Assembly: GCF_014203735.1 (NCBI RefSeq) | Contig: NZ_JACHJQ010000018.1 | Span: 1 to 52,150, forward strand | DNA: 52,150 nt | Direction of reading: 5' to 3' | Source of the DNA: Actinophytocola algeriensis | GTDB lineage: Bacteria > Actinomycetota > Actinomycetes > Mycobacteriales > Pseudonocardiaceae | Part shown: positions 1-8,496 of the stretch, in pieces | Numbering within the stretch: position 1 is the first letter of the stretch | How the letters are laid out: every line of letters starts with the position of its first letter | Program-made: the position numbers and the translations under genes | The notes under the pieces: model-generated | Told to the model about the DNA's origin: nothing | The model's database searches: none | Seen by the model: the letters and a program-made list of their open reading frames with translations, nothing else

Positions 1-1
1 T

Positions 2-73
2 ACCCGGTTCGACAAACTCGCCGTCCGCTACGAAGCCACCGTCCACATCGCCGCCATCAACGAATGGCTATGA
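2..73 (+). mobile_element. C-terminal end of an IS5-type transposase (partial)
   Basis: The first in-frame codons of the window read TRFDKLAVRYEATVHIAAIN followed by EWL and a stop at 71-73. This is the characteristic C-terminal end of DDE transposases of the IS5 group in actinomycetes; the rest lies upstream of the window. It ends only about 20 bases before the stop of the proline-dehydrogenase-like gene on the other strand, so an insertion sequence abuts the left edge of the biosynthetic cluster. The catalytic part is not visible, so activity cannot be judged. The assignment rests on 23 residues. Confidence 0.7.
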
Positions 74-77
74 CCGA

Positions 78-92
78 CTTCGATACAGGCCC
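78..92. repeat. Probable terminal inverted repeat of the IS5-type element
   Basis: The sequence CTTCGATACAGGCCC lies just after the transposase stop and just before the first unique sequence of the cluster, which is where the right-hand inverted repeat of an IS5-type element should be. The reverse complement GGGCCTGTATCGAAG has the GGG-start form usual for this group. The matching left end is outside the window, so this is inferred from position and form. The following bases form the stop codon of the leftward proline-dehydrogenase-like gene, so the element lies directly at the end of that gene. Confidence 0.45.
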
Positions 93-1051
93 TAGTAGTC
101 GGCGCCGAAAACCACGCGGTCGGGTTCGGCGACGTCGGCCAGCGCGGTGATCGCCATCGGCGGGTGCTCGGCGACCCGGTGCAGCAGGTGCAGCCACCAG
201 TTCTCCCCGTAGGTCAGGTAGACCCGGCAGGAGTGGCCCTGTTCGCGGTGCGCGCGGAGCAGTTCCGGCCGCACCCCGTGCAGCATCTCGATCTCCTCGG
301 CTCCCGCCAGGACACCCGTCCGCGCGGCCTGTGCGAGCAGGCCGGCGTCGTGGGTGGCCAGCGCGACCCTGGCGCCACCCGCGATCGCGCGGGCGGCCAG
401 GTCGAGGTAGCGGGTGTCGAGTTCGGACCCGCGCGGCAGCGCGATCTCCGCCGGTTCGGCGTAGACGCCCTTGACCAGCCGGATCTTCGCGCCGGTGGCC
501 AGGACGGCGGGCAGGTCGTCCGCCGTGCGGTGCAGGTGCGCCTGGAGGGTGATGCCGACGTTGCGGTGGTCTCCGGCCAGCTTGGTGAACACACCGAGGA
601 CGTCGTCGACGAACGACGACCGCTCCATGCTGATGATGGCGTCGCTGCCGTGCTCGGCGGCGGCGTCGAGGATGCGGCCCGTGTTCTCCAGCGCCAGCTC
701 GGTGGACAGCAGCATGCCGACGTTCGACAGGTCGAACCCGAGCTGCACCGGGGCGGGCGAGCGCCGGACCAGTCCTATGTAGCCGGTGACGACGGCCTCG
801 ACCTCGGCGGGGTCGGTGATCTCCTCGCCGACCGCCTCGACCGAGATCCGGTAACCCTTGGCGCGCAGGGTGGCGGCGCGGTCGAGCAGTTCGTCCTCGG
901 TGGCGGCGGCGACATAGCGCCGGGCGGCGGGGGCCAGCAGCGCGCGCAGCAGCGAGTCCGGCTGGGCGAAGGCCGCGCGGCAGGCCGGGTCGGCGGCCAG
1001 GCCGCGCAGGCCCCGGCCCGCCAGGGCGAGTTCGGCGGCGGAGTGGGTCAT
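92..1051 (-). CDS. Proline dehydrogenase-like flavoenzyme, last gene of the leftward operon
   Basis: The 319-residue protein has the single-domain (beta/alpha)8 proline dehydrogenase form. Visible family motifs are RLVKGVYAEP (usual RxVKGAY), LATHD, IEMLHGV and VYLTYGENWW. Proline dehydrogenases oxidise proline to pyrroline-5-carboxylate with FAD. In the substrate-binding helix the usual YxxRR reads HLLHR: the Tyr and the first Arg, which contact the proline carboxylate region in E. coli PutA, are both His. This suggests a different substrate, perhaps a modified or bound amino acid. The ATG shares one base with the stop of the upstream desaturase (TGATG), so the two are translationally coupled. 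I infer a role in making or tailoring a building block. Confidence 0.85.
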   Translation of the reverse strand: MTHSAAELALAGRGLRGLAADPACRAAFAQPDSLLRALLAPAARRYVAAATEDELLDRAATLRAKGYRISVEAVGEEITDPAEVEAVVTGYIGLVRRSPAPVQLGFDLSNVGMLLSTELALENTGRILDAAAEHGSDAIISMERSSFVDDVLGVFTKLAGDHRNVGITLQAHLHRTADDLPAVLATGAKIRLVKGVYAEPAEIALPRGSELDTRYLDLAARAIAGGARVALATHDAGLLAQAARTGVLAGAEEIEMLHGVRPELLRAHREQGHSCRVYLTYGENWWLHLLHRVAEHPPMAITALADVAEPDRVVFGADY

Positions 1052-2295
1052 CAGGCTGCCTTCCGGTAGTCGATGTCGTCGGGCGGCTGCTCGTCGGACG
1101 GCTGCTTGCCGAACGGCAGCACACTGGACGGCTGCACGCCGGAAGCCTGCTCGTCGGACTGCTGCGCGGCGGACGGCTGCTCGCCGCTCCTCGCGGTGAT
1201 CATCATCAGTGTGGCGAAGCTCGGTCCGACGTCGGGTTCGCCGCCCGCGGACCGCCACTCGCGGTACTTGGCGGCGTAGCTGATCACCGTCTCCTTGTCC
1301 TTGCGGGCGGCGGGGCGGCTGAACACGCCCGCCCACATCCCGTCCCACATCGCGTACCCGGGGTCGTCCAGCAGGACCTTGTGCGCGTGGCGCAGGTTCC
1401 AGAACGGCACCCCGGTGTTGAGGTGGTGTACCAGGTGGAAGCGGTCGGCGTGCCTGCTCAGCAGGAACTGCTCCCAGCGCCTGCCGTGCCGGTTGCGGGT
1501 CAGGAGGACGCGCTTGGACTCGCCCTCCGGCATCGGGTAGTGCTCGGCCAACTCCGAGAGCCACCCGATCGCGACGCCCGAGGTGCACAGCGGGACGAAC
1601 CAGAACAGCAGCAGCTCGGGCAGCCAACCGAACCACGCGCACAGGCCGATGATCAGCGCCCACTCGGCGACCAGGATCAGCCGCTCGATCCGCAGCGGCA
1701 CCGGGGTGGAGATCTGCGGCATCGACGAGTTCGACCAGAAGCGCTCGCGGAACAGGTACTTCAGGTAGGAGAAGGTCCGCAGTCCGATCGCCGACAGGAA
1801 CACCTCGCGGATCACGAAGGCCCGGCTGGAGCGGTTGTGGTCGTAGAGGCCGCACTCGATGTGGAACCTGTAGTCCGGGTCGAGGTCGGCGTCACCGAGG
1901 TTGCGGTGGTGCAGGCCGACGTGTGTGTTGCGGTAGGGGCCCTGTAAGTGAAAGATCAGGTACCCGCTCAGCACTGTCCCACCGATGACGTTCAGCACGG
2001 AGTTGCGCGCGAAGGTCTTGTGCGAGGACTCGTGCAGCAGGTGCGCGAGGAAGCGGTGCGTCGACCCGATCAGGACCAGCGCCACCGGGTAGAACCAGTA
2101 GGACACACCGACGCACAGCGCCACGGACAACGCGATCACGGCGTACTCGAACGCGATGGCGAGCAGGCCGTGGAAGTTGTCCAGTTTGCACAGTTCCTTC
2201 AGGCCGCGCCGGACCTGTGGCGCCAACCGGTCGAAGCTGAGTTGCTCGGGGTGGCCCGGGCCATCCGGCCCCGTGGAGAACTCCCGTAACGGCAT
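1051..2295 (-). CDS. Membrane fatty-acid-desaturase-type oxygenase
   Basis: The 414-residue integral membrane di-iron protein has three histidine boxes: HLLHESSH (about 85-92), HVGLHH (125-130) and HLVHH (287-291). Hydrophobic segments lie at about 45-80, 100-117 and 205-245. The family desaturates or hydroxylates acyl chains and, in some natural-product pathways, amino-acid-derived substrates. The start follows a good ribosome site (GGAAGGA, 8 bases). It lies between the S9 peptidase and the proline-dehydrogenase-like gene, so a tailoring role is likelier than lipid housekeeping; a separate delta-9-type desaturase lies at 42982-43944. The C-terminal 40 residues are an unusual Gln/Pro/Ser-rich tail encoded by a 15-bp tandem repeat. 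Confidence 0.85.
   Translation of the reverse strand: MPLREFSTGPDGPGHPEQLSFDRLAPQVRRGLKELCKLDNFHGLLAIAFEYAVIALSVALCVGVSYWFYPVALVLIGSTHRFLAHLLHESSHKTFARNSVLNVIGGTVLSGYLIFHLQGPYRNTHVGLHHRNLGDADLDPDYRFHIECGLYDHNRSSRAFVIREVFLSAIGLRTFSYLKYLFRERFWSNSSMPQISTPVPLRIERLILVAEWALIIGLCAWFGWLPELLLFWFVPLCTSGVAIGWLSELAEHYPMPEGESKRVLLTRNRHGRRWEQFLLSRHADRFHLVHHLNTGVPFWNLRHAHKVLLDDPGYAMWDGMWAGVFSRPAARKDKETVISYAAKYREWRSAGGEPDVGPSFATLMMITARSGEQPSAAQQSDEQASGVQPSSVLPFGKQPSDEQPPDDIDYRKAA
1078..1182. repeat. Seven-unit 15-bp tandem repeat in the desaturase C-terminus
   Basis: Seven consecutive 15-base units are visible, for example GTCGGGCGGCTGCTC, GTCGGACGGCTGCTT and ACTGGACGGCTGCAC, giving exactly 105 bases. On the coding strand they specify a run of degenerate pentapeptides of the form xxQPS or DEQxx (GEQPS, AAQQS, DEQAS, GVQPS, SVLPF, GKQPS, DEQPP). 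The array lies beyond the third histidine box, so it should form a flexible cytoplasmic tail rather than part of the catalytic core. Confidence 0.85.
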
Positions 2296-2344
2296 TCTCG
2301 ATGTCCTTCCCAGACATGTGGCCCCGCCACCGCGGGGGACGCGG

Positions 2345-4273
2345 TCACAAATCGTCGGCCGGCGCGAACCCGAGGGCCCGGCCGTAGAGGTGCAGCTCGG
2401 CCCGCAGGCAACGGGCGGTGGTCGCGGCCCGGCGGAAGCCGTGCCCTTCGCCTTCGAAGGTCAGGTACTCGTGGTCGACGGAGGAGGCGGTCAGGCCCGC
2501 CAGGAGCCGTTCGGCCTGTGCGGGCGGGCACACCGTGTCGTCGAGCCCCTGGAAGAGCACCAACGGTGCGGTGATGCGCTCGACGTGGTGCACCGGTGAG
2601 CGGTCGCGGTAGACCTCGCGCCGGTCCGGCCACGGGCCGACCAGGCTTTCGAGGTAGCGGGACTCGAAGTCGTGGGTGCCCCTGGTGCGCCAGCCCTCCA
2701 GGTCGAGAACCGGGTAGTAGATGGCGGCGGCGTGGTAGAGGTCGGGTTCGGTGGTCAGCGAGACCACCGCGGTCCAGCCGCCCGCGCTGCCGCCGCGGAT
2801 CGCGATCCGGTTCGGCGTGGCGGTGCCGTCGGCGATCAGGCCGCGGGTGACGGTCGCGCAGTCGGCGACGTCGACCACGCCCCACTCGCCGCGCAGCCCG
2901 TCCCGGTAGGCGCGGCCGAAGCCGGTGGACCCCCGGTACTGCACGTCGACCACACCGATGCCGCGGCTGGTGAAGTAGGTGATCTCCTGGTTGCGGACGC
3001 GGTGGCTGCGGCTGGTCGGTCCACCGTGGACGAACACCAGGAACGGCGGCGGTTCGCCGTCCGGTGCGGTGAAGTCCGGGCTGTGCGGCGGATACACGTG
3101 TGAGTGCACCTCGACGCCGTCGGCGCCTCGGTCGGTGCGGTGCACCGGGACCGAGGCGAAGTCGTCGTGGCCGGCGGTCGCGGGTCGCAGTACGCGGGTC
3201 GTGCCCTCGGCGAGATCCACGAGCACGACGGCCCTGCGGTGGCGCGGCCCGGCGGCGACGACGGCGACCCTCGTGCCGTCCGTCGCCGGGTAGGCCCACT
3301 CGGTGTACGGGCTGTCGATGTCACGCAGCGAGCCGTCCGGGGACAGCACGCCGAGCGAGCGACCGCTGGTGCCGTGGATGACGGCGACGGAACCATCGGC
3401 CAACGGCAGTGCCCAGCGCAGCCCGATGCGCCACAGCGCCTCGCCGAACTCCTCCTCCCGCGCGCACAGGACCCGCGCGGCCCCGGTGGCCGGGTCGACC
3501 TCGTGGAGGTTCCACCAGCCCGCCGGGTCGCTGATCGCGTAGAGGGTGTCGGTCCCCACCGCCCAGTCCACCTGGGTCACCGAGACGCCATCGCCGCCGT
3601 GCGTCCGGCGGGGTTCACCGAGGGTGCCGTCCGGATTGATCCCGGCGACGACCAGGTCCGTGCTGTCCCAGGGCATCGCGGGGTGGTTCCACCCGAGCCA
3701 CGCGACCTGGGTGCCGCTGGGCGCCAGGCGCGGGCCGGTCATGAAGTCGTGGGTGGCGGCCAGCACGCGCACGGCCGACGGGTCGGTCGCGCCGGTGCCG
3801 TCCAGCGGTAGCGCGACCAGGTGCCGGGTGACCTTGGTGCACTCCGGGTCGAGCACGGTCTCCCGCAGGCACCACACCTCGGTGTCCCGCACGGAGAGGT
3901 CCGCGTGGCGCAGGGACGCCCCGTCGCCGACCGGGCTCAGCGGGACCGGCTCGGCGCCGGGAGTCCACCGGTACACGCGCTGGTCGGCGTAGTGCACGAA
4001 GACGACGCCGTCGCCTGCGGGCGCCCACGGCCTGCCGCCGTACTCGATCACCCGTGTGCGCACGTCCCAGCCGGGCAGCGCGTCGACGATGCCCTCACCG
4101 GTGTGGCGCATCAGCGCGTTGCGGCCGCCCTCGCCGGGGCGGACCTCGGTCCACCAGACCTCGTCGCCGACGAAGCCCAGCCATTCCACGAGGGCCTCGC
4201 CCGCGGCGACGTCGTCGGCGCCCACCGGCGATGGCCAGCTGCCATAGGGGGCCGTGTTGCGGACGTGGTTCAT
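2345..4273 (-). CDS. S9-family serine peptidase (prolyl oligopeptidase / dipeptidyl-peptidase type)
   Basis: The 642-residue protein has an N-terminal beta-propeller-like region (about 1-380) and a C-terminal alpha/beta hydrolase domain. The triad is visible: nucleophile Ser about 496 in GGSAGGW, Asp about 578 in GLDDTVCPP and His about 611 in GEGHGF. An HGGPTSR motif (about 415) forms the oxyanion region. Family members cleave short peptides, often after proline or release N-terminal dipeptides. No signal peptide is visible, so it should be cytosolic. Placed between the dipeptide epimerase and the desaturase in a peptide-ligase cluster, it may trim a protected precursor, activate the product or hydrolyse it for self-protection; the sequence does not decide. 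Confidence 0.88.
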   Translation of the reverse strand: MNHVRNTAPYGSWPSPVGADDVAAGEALVEWLGFVGDEVWWTEVRPGEGGRNALMRHTGEGIVDALPGWDVRTRVIEYGGRPWAPAGDGVVFVHYADQRVYRWTPGAEPVPLSPVGDGASLRHADLSVRDTEVWCLRETVLDPECTKVTRHLVALPLDGTGATDPSAVRVLAATHDFMTGPRLAPSGTQVAWLGWNHPAMPWDSTDLVVAGINPDGTLGEPRRTHGGDGVSVTQVDWAVGTDTLYAISDPAGWWNLHEVDPATGAARVLCAREEEFGEALWRIGLRWALPLADGSVAVIHGTSGRSLGVLSPDGSLRDIDSPYTEWAYPATDGTRVAVVAAGPRHRRAVVLVDLAEGTTRVLRPATAGHDDFASVPVHRTDRGADGVEVHSHVYPPHSPDFTAPDGEPPPFLVFVHGGPTSRSHRVRNQEITYFTSRGIGVVDVQYRGSTGFGRAYRDGLRGEWGVVDVADCATVTRGLIADGTATPNRIAIRGGSAGGWTAVVSLTTEPDLYHAAAIYYPVLDLEGWRTRGTHDFESRYLESLVGPWPDRREVYRDRSPVHHVERITAPLVLFQGLDDTVCPPAQAERLLAGLTASSVDHEYLTFEGEGHGFRRAATTARCLRAELHLYGRALGFAPADDL

Positions 4274-4318
4274 CGGTGGCCGGTCCCTTTCGCTGTCGAT
4301 AGCCCGCTGGAGGCGGTG

Positions 4319-5320
4319 TCAGTAGGCGATGCGCGGCACGCCGGGGGCGGAGCTGTCGAGCCGGTAGGACATGACCGACGGGTCGCCGGTCAGCCAGAAG
4401 TGCCCGTCGAGGTCGGTCCACTCGCACAGGCCGACCAACTGCGCGGCGTAGGCGATGGCGCGGGGTGGTTCGAGGAAGCAGCCGAGCATCCTGGTCGCGC
4501 CGCGGGCGCCGAGGTCGGTGAGGACCCGGTGTCCTGGCAGCAGCCCGCCCAGCCGCATGAGCTTGGTGTTGGCGCCGTCCGCGACGGCCACGGCGGCCTC
4601 GACGTCGGCGACGGTGTTGACGCCCTCGTCCAGGATGACCTTGGTGTCCGGGAGCGCGGCGCGGACCTCGGCGAGCAGGTCCCGGTCGTGCACCGGGTCC
4701 TCCAGCACCGCGGGCGCGATCTCGGTGACCAGGTCGCGCAGGCGCCCCCAGTCCCGCGCGTCCCAGCCGCGGTTGACGTCGAGGATGATCGGACCCGGGA
4801 CGCCGACGAGCCCGCGCAGGACCACGTCGTCGTCGGGGCCGCCGAGCTTGATCTTCACCGGGCGGGTGCCCGCCGGGATCTCCTCGCCGATCGGCACGGT
4901 GTGCAGCAGGCGCACCGTCCCCGGTGCCGGCAGGTCGAGCAGCCGCCAGACCGGCACGCCCGCGCGCCGGGCGGCGCGGTCGAGGAACGCCATCTCGACC
5001 AGCATCCTGGCCGGTCCGGACGCGTGTTCGCCCACCTGGTCCAGCGCGGCGACGAGCTCGGCCGGGGTCAGCTGACCGCGGTCGGCCACCGCGCGGGCCA
5101 TGGCGGCCGCCTCGGTGCCGATCACGGTGGCGTCCTGGCCGTAGCCGAGGTCGGCGGCGATCTCGCCGTCGCCGACGTGCCCGTCCCCGGTGTCGCCGAG
5201 GGAGAGCCGGACGATGTCGACCGTCTCGATGGTCATGTGCGAGATCTCGAACGAGCGCGGTAGCGGCAGCGGCTCGACGGTGAGGTCGACGGTCCCGTCG
5301 GCCGGTGTGGTGGTCGTCAT
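4319..5320 (-). CDS. Enolase-superfamily dipeptide epimerase
   Basis: The 333-residue protein belongs to the muconate-lactonizing subgroup. The active site is complete: K156-x-K158 in VKIKLGG, metal ligands D181 (DVN), E207 (LEDP) and D231 (LDEG), and the opposing catalytic K253 (NTKLMRLGG). A D303-x-D305 motif near the C-terminus is the feature that binds the alpha-amino group of the dipeptide in L-Ala-D/L-Glu epimerases. It should epimerise the second residue of a dipeptide. Its stop-start junction with ATP-grasp A is an ATGA overlap (5317-5320), so it is co-translated with a peptide ligase. I infer that a ligase-made dipeptide is its substrate, introducing a D-residue without an NRPS epimerisation domain. 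Confidence 0.85.
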   Translation of the reverse strand: MTTTTPADGTVDLTVEPLPLPRSFEISHMTIETVDIVRLSLGDTGDGHVGDGEIAADLGYGQDATVIGTEAAAMARAVADRGQLTPAELVAALDQVGEHASGPARMLVEMAFLDRAARRAGVPVWRLLDLPAPGTVRLLHTVPIGEEIPAGTRPVKIKLGGPDDDVVLRGLVGVPGPIILDVNRGWDARDWGRLRDLVTEIAPAVLEDPVHDRDLLAEVRAALPDTKVILDEGVNTVADVEAAVAVADGANTKLMRLGGLLPGHRVLTDLGARGATRMLGCFLEPPRAIAYAAQLVGLCEWTDLDGHFWLTGDPSVMSYRLDSSAPGVPRIAY

Positions 5321-6561
5321 CGCACGTCCACCGCCGGGGCGATGGTGAAGCGCACCGCGTCGACGAGCTTCGCGGCGAGCGCGCGGGCCTCGGCCGGGGT
5401 GTCCGCGCCGACGACGATCACGCCGACCCGGTCCTCCCCGTTGTGGAACGGGCGGATCTCGTCACCCTCCCCCACCGACAGCTCGGCGTGCACGACCGCC
5501 GGGTGCGAGCTGGCCGACTCCCAGCCGGTCACCGACAGCACCCGGCCCGGTGGCGGCGCGAAGTAGCGCGCGGCGGCGGCGCGGGCCACGATGACGGGAC
5601 CGGGCTCGGTGGCGCCGAGGACGTCGTCGTACACCAGGCCGTAGAGCTCCAGGCCGGGGATGGCGTGTTCGAGCATCTTGTGGATCCACCCGCCGCCGAC
5701 GCGCACGTGGACCTCGCCGATCACCACGCCGCGCTCGGTCAGCCACAGCTCGACGTGGAAGAGCCCGAAGGTCAGCTCCAGCGCGCGCAGCGCCGCCAGC
5801 ACCTCCCGCTCGATGCGCTCGGTGTCGGCCGCCGGAAGGTCGGCGGGCAGGACGTGCCCGATCTCCACGAAGTACGGCGGCGGGAGCTTCTCCTTGGCGG
5901 TGACCGCGAAGACCCTCGGCTCGCCGCGGAGGAAGACGCCCTCCACGCTGAACTCCGGACCGTCCACGAACTCCTCGATGAGGAACTCCTCGGGGTTCGG
6001 CAGCGCCTCGACGGCGTCGCGCAGCTCGGCGACCGCGGTCACCTTGCGGACACCGTCGCTGCCGGACCCGTCGCGGGGCTTGACGACCCAGGGGCCGTCG
6101 GTGCCGAGGGTGAACTCCTCCGCGTCGGCCAGGCAGGCGCACAGGCGCACCGCGGGCTGCGGGAACCCGGCGGCGGCCAACGCCGCACGGCCGTCGTCCT
6201 TGGTGCGCACCCGCCGCACGGCGTGCGGTGGGTTGCCCGGCAGGCCGAGGACGTGCGCGGTCTCGGCGACGGCGACCTGGGCCATCTCCCGCACGCCGAA
6301 CACGACGTCGAACCCACCGGGTCGCTCGGCGGCCCACGCCGCCACCGCGCCGGCGGTCCCGTGGTCCACGACCGACCCCTCGTTCGCGGCGGCCGCCACC
6401 GAGGGCGTGGCCGCGAAAGTGGTCTCCTGGTTGGTCACGTGCGTGGCGAGGCCGCGGTCGGCCGCCTGCCGCAACGCCGCGATCGCGACGTCCACGCTCA
6501 GCGACATGTCTCCCGCCCCGCCGACCAGCAGCAGGCGGCCGGGTTCGCGTTCGGTGGTCAT
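5317..6561 (-). CDS. ATP-grasp ligase A
   Basis: The 414-residue ATP-grasp protein has a nucleotide-binding segment VVKPRDGSGSDGV (about 157-170), an FLIEEFVDGPEFS segment and a metal-binding strand VVIGEVHVRVGGGW in which the usual ExN reads E-x-H. Such enzymes activate a carboxylate as acyl phosphate and join it to an amine. It is the most divergent of the larger ATP-grasp proteins here, with an extended N-terminal domain beginning LLLVGGAGDMS. The start has a strong ribosome site (GAGGAGG, 6 bases). It is immediately upstream of, and overlaps, the dipeptide epimerase, which suggests that it makes the epimerase's dipeptide. The substrates cannot be read from the sequence. Confidence 0.85.
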   Translation of the reverse strand: MTTEREPGRLLLVGGAGDMSLSVDVAIAALRQAADRGLATHVTNQETTFAATPSVAAAANEGSVVDHGTAGAVAAWAAERPGGFDVVFGVREMAQVAVAETAHVLGLPGNPPHAVRRVRTKDDGRAALAAAGFPQPAVRLCACLADAEEFTLGTDGPWVVKPRDGSGSDGVRKVTAVAELRDAVEALPNPEEFLIEEFVDGPEFSVEGVFLRGEPRVFAVTAKEKLPPPYFVEIGHVLPADLPAADTERIEREVLAALRALELTFGLFHVELWLTERGVVIGEVHVRVGGGWIHKMLEHAIPGLELYGLVYDDVLGATEPGPVIVARAAAARYFAPPPGRVLSVTGWESASSHPAVVHAELSVGEGDEIRPFHNGEDRVGVIVVGADTPAEARALAAKLVDAVRFTIAPAVDVR

Positions 6562-6589
6562 GCTCGACCTCCTCGGTGCTCGAGCGCGG

Positions 6590-7843
6590 TCAGCGCAGCC
6601 GGTAGACGCGGTCCTTGAGCTCCTGCACGCGCTCGTAGTCGCGCTCGAGCTGCTCGGCCGAGTCGGTGCCCAGGTGCACCGCCAGGGTGCTGGTGTAGAG
6701 GTCGATGGTCGGCTTGATCCGGCTGCCCGGCTTGAGCTTGACCCGCAGGTGCCGCACCGAGGGCAGGGCTTCGATGTCGGCGACCACGTCCTCGTCGATG
6801 CTGTCGACCACGCCGTCCAGCTCGGTCGGGGTGATCACCATGCAGCCGTACAGGAGCCGCTGGTAGCGCCGGTCCGCGTAGCGGTCGAGGAACTCCTGCG
6901 GGCGGACCGCGGCGAGGGCGGTCAGGTCGGCCTGGTTCGCCCCGCAGCACGCGTCGTTGTACGCGGGCACCACACCACCGGTCATCCGGGCGCCGACCTC
7001 CACCAGCGTGGGGCCGTGCTCGGTGCGGATGACCTCGGCGTGGGTCGGGCCGTAGTCGATGCCCAGCGCGTCCAGCGCGGAGGAGGTGTAGGCGATCAGC
7101 TCCGCGACCTCGGGCGAGTCCGGGTCCTGGATGTCGTCGCGGTCGTAGATGTTGTGCACGTCCACCAGGCGCTTGCGGTACTTCCACACCGCGCTCGTGT
7201 AGCGGCGCCCCCCGTGCGACACCATGTCCACCGAGTACTCGTCGCCGGCCAGGTAGGACTGGACGAGCACCTCGCGGTTGGGGTCCTCGAAGATGGTGGA
7301 CGCGCCGAGCACGGCCTCGGCGGCCTTGCGGACCTGCTCCGGGGAGGTGCAGATCGCCACGCCGTCGGTCGCGGCCGAGGCGAGCGGCTTCACCACGACC
7401 GGGTAGGCGCCCCTGGTCTCGGCCCAGGCCACGATGTCCTCGGCGGCACCGCTCTTGAACTGGTCGGCGCACCGCACGCCCGCCTGGCGCAGCGCCTCGA
7501 TCATCTCGTACTTGTCCCGCCGCGCCCGCGACTTGTCGCTGCCGTTGCCGGGCAGCCCGAGCAGCTCGTTGAGCCGGTCGGTCCACTCGACCCCGGGCTC
7601 CTGCCCGGTGACGACGGCGACCGGCGCGAACGCGGCGAGCTCGGCCGCGGCCTCCTCCGGGGTCGCGCACACGACGTTGGCCCGGTAGGCGCTCAGGTCC
7701 GGCAACATCATCGAGGTCATCATCTCGATGCTGCTCTGCACGTGGACCACATCCGCGCCTGCTCGCGCGAACGCGGGAGGCAGGTGGTTGCCCGAGGTGT
7801 ACCCGTCGACGATCACGGCGACCGGGCGCGGTTGTCCAGACAT
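6590..7843 (-). CDS. ATP-grasp ligase B (BacD-like amino-acid ligase)
   Basis: The N-terminus VAVIVDGYTSGNHLPPAF, the core PVVVKPLASAATDGV and the metal-binding strand LVEVGARMTGG mark a BacD-like L-amino acid ligase. It is a clear paralogue of ligase B' at 24222-25499, colinear along its full length and ending in the same KDxVYRLR/E motif. I chose the ATG at 7843 because the paralogue starts at the equivalent point; a GTG at 7891 that overlaps the upstream stop (GTGA) would add 16 residues and cannot be excluded. The product should be a peptide bond formed at the expense of ATP. It lies between the Asp/Asn-hydroxylase-like gene and ligase A, so a hydroxylated amino acid is a plausible substrate. 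Confidence 0.88.
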   Translation of the reverse strand: MSGQPRPVAVIVDGYTSGNHLPPAFARAGADVVHVQSSIEMMTSMMLPDLSAYRANVVCATPEEAAAELAAFAPVAVVTGQEPGVEWTDRLNELLGLPGNGSDKSRARRDKYEMIEALRQAGVRCADQFKSGAAEDIVAWAETRGAYPVVVKPLASAATDGVAICTSPEQVRKAAEAVLGASTIFEDPNREVLVQSYLAGDEYSVDMVSHGGRRYTSAVWKYRKRLVDVHNIYDRDDIQDPDSPEVAELIAYTSSALDALGIDYGPTHAEVIRTEHGPTLVEVGARMTGGVVPAYNDACCGANQADLTALAAVRPQEFLDRYADRRYQRLLYGCMVITPTELDGVVDSIDEDVVADIEALPSVRHLRVKLKPGSRIKPTIDLYTSTLAVHLGTDSAEQLERDYERVQELKDRVYRLR

Positions 7844-7887
7844 GTTCCTACTCACGGGTTGGTCGATGGTGTGCTGGCGCGGGCTGG

Positions 7888-8460
7888 TCACTCGACCTTG
7901 GTCATGGTCAGGTGGATGCGCGAGGTGCCACCCGCGTTGTAGGCCGAGTGGTGCAGCTTGGTGTTGAGGATGTGGATGCGGCCGTCGGTGGGCACGTGGT
8001 AGGTCTGGCCGGTCCGCAGCAGGAGCCTGCAGTCCTCATTGGTGATGATGGCCATGTGCGCGACGCGGGAGGCGTCGGTGTGCATGTGGTAGATCTCCGA
8101 CGGGTGCAGCGCGACCAGGCGCATGCGGCCGATCCGGAACGGCAGGCTCTTGTAGATCTCGTAGAAGTAGGTGTCCTTCAGCTCCTCGTTGAAGAAGCTG
8201 AAGTCGCTCTCCTCGAAGTTCTTCTCGCCGGTGGCCTGGTTGAACTGGCCGTTGCCCGCGTCGTGCCACGGGTCCTCGGCGCCTGCGCGGTGCGTCAGGC
8301 CGAGCCTGCGCAGGCGGTGGTCGGGGTTCTCCGGGTCGGTGACCGGCACGCGGTCGACGACCTGCTGGTAGGCCCTGAGGATTTCGTCGTGCTCGAACTG
8401 CAGTCCGGGCACCAGCTCGATCATCTCGGTGTTCACGGACTCGACAACGGACTGGGACAA
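7888..8460 (-). CDS. Aspartyl/asparaginyl beta-hydroxylase-like dioxygenase
   Basis: The 190-residue protein resembles the Asp/Asn hydroxylase fold of Fe(II)/2-oxoglutarate oxygenases. The motif IYHMHTDASR supplies a likely HxD pair (H127, D129); the distal His is H170 or H171 in LHHSAYN, and R181 could bind 2-oxoglutarate. Members hydroxylate free or bound amino acids such as Asp, Asn or Pro. The start appears to be TTG at 8460, preceded by AAAGGGGTGG. It lies between the exporter and ligase B. The iron-ligand assignment is by motif only, and the substrate is unknown; a cupin-like relative with another substrate is the main alternative. Confidence 0.72.
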   Translation of the reverse strand: MSQSVVESVNTEMIELVPGLQFEHDEILRAYQQVVDRVPVTDPENPDHRLRRLGLTHRAGAEDPWHDAGNGQFNQATGEKNFEESDFSFFNEELKDTYFYEIYKSLPFRIGRMRLVALHPSEIYHMHTDASRVAHMAIITNEDCRLLLRTGQTYHVPTDGRIHILNTKLHHSAYNAGGTSRIHLTMTKVE

Positions 8461-8496
8461 GATCCACCCCTTTGGACGGTTGCTACGCGGTTGACA

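Noticed and set aside
1078-1182. Tandem 15-bp array as a pentapeptide-repeat protein
   Set aside because: Another frame reads like RRAAV pentapeptides, but the desaturase frame has the ribosome site, membrane segments and histidine boxes, so the array belongs to its tail.
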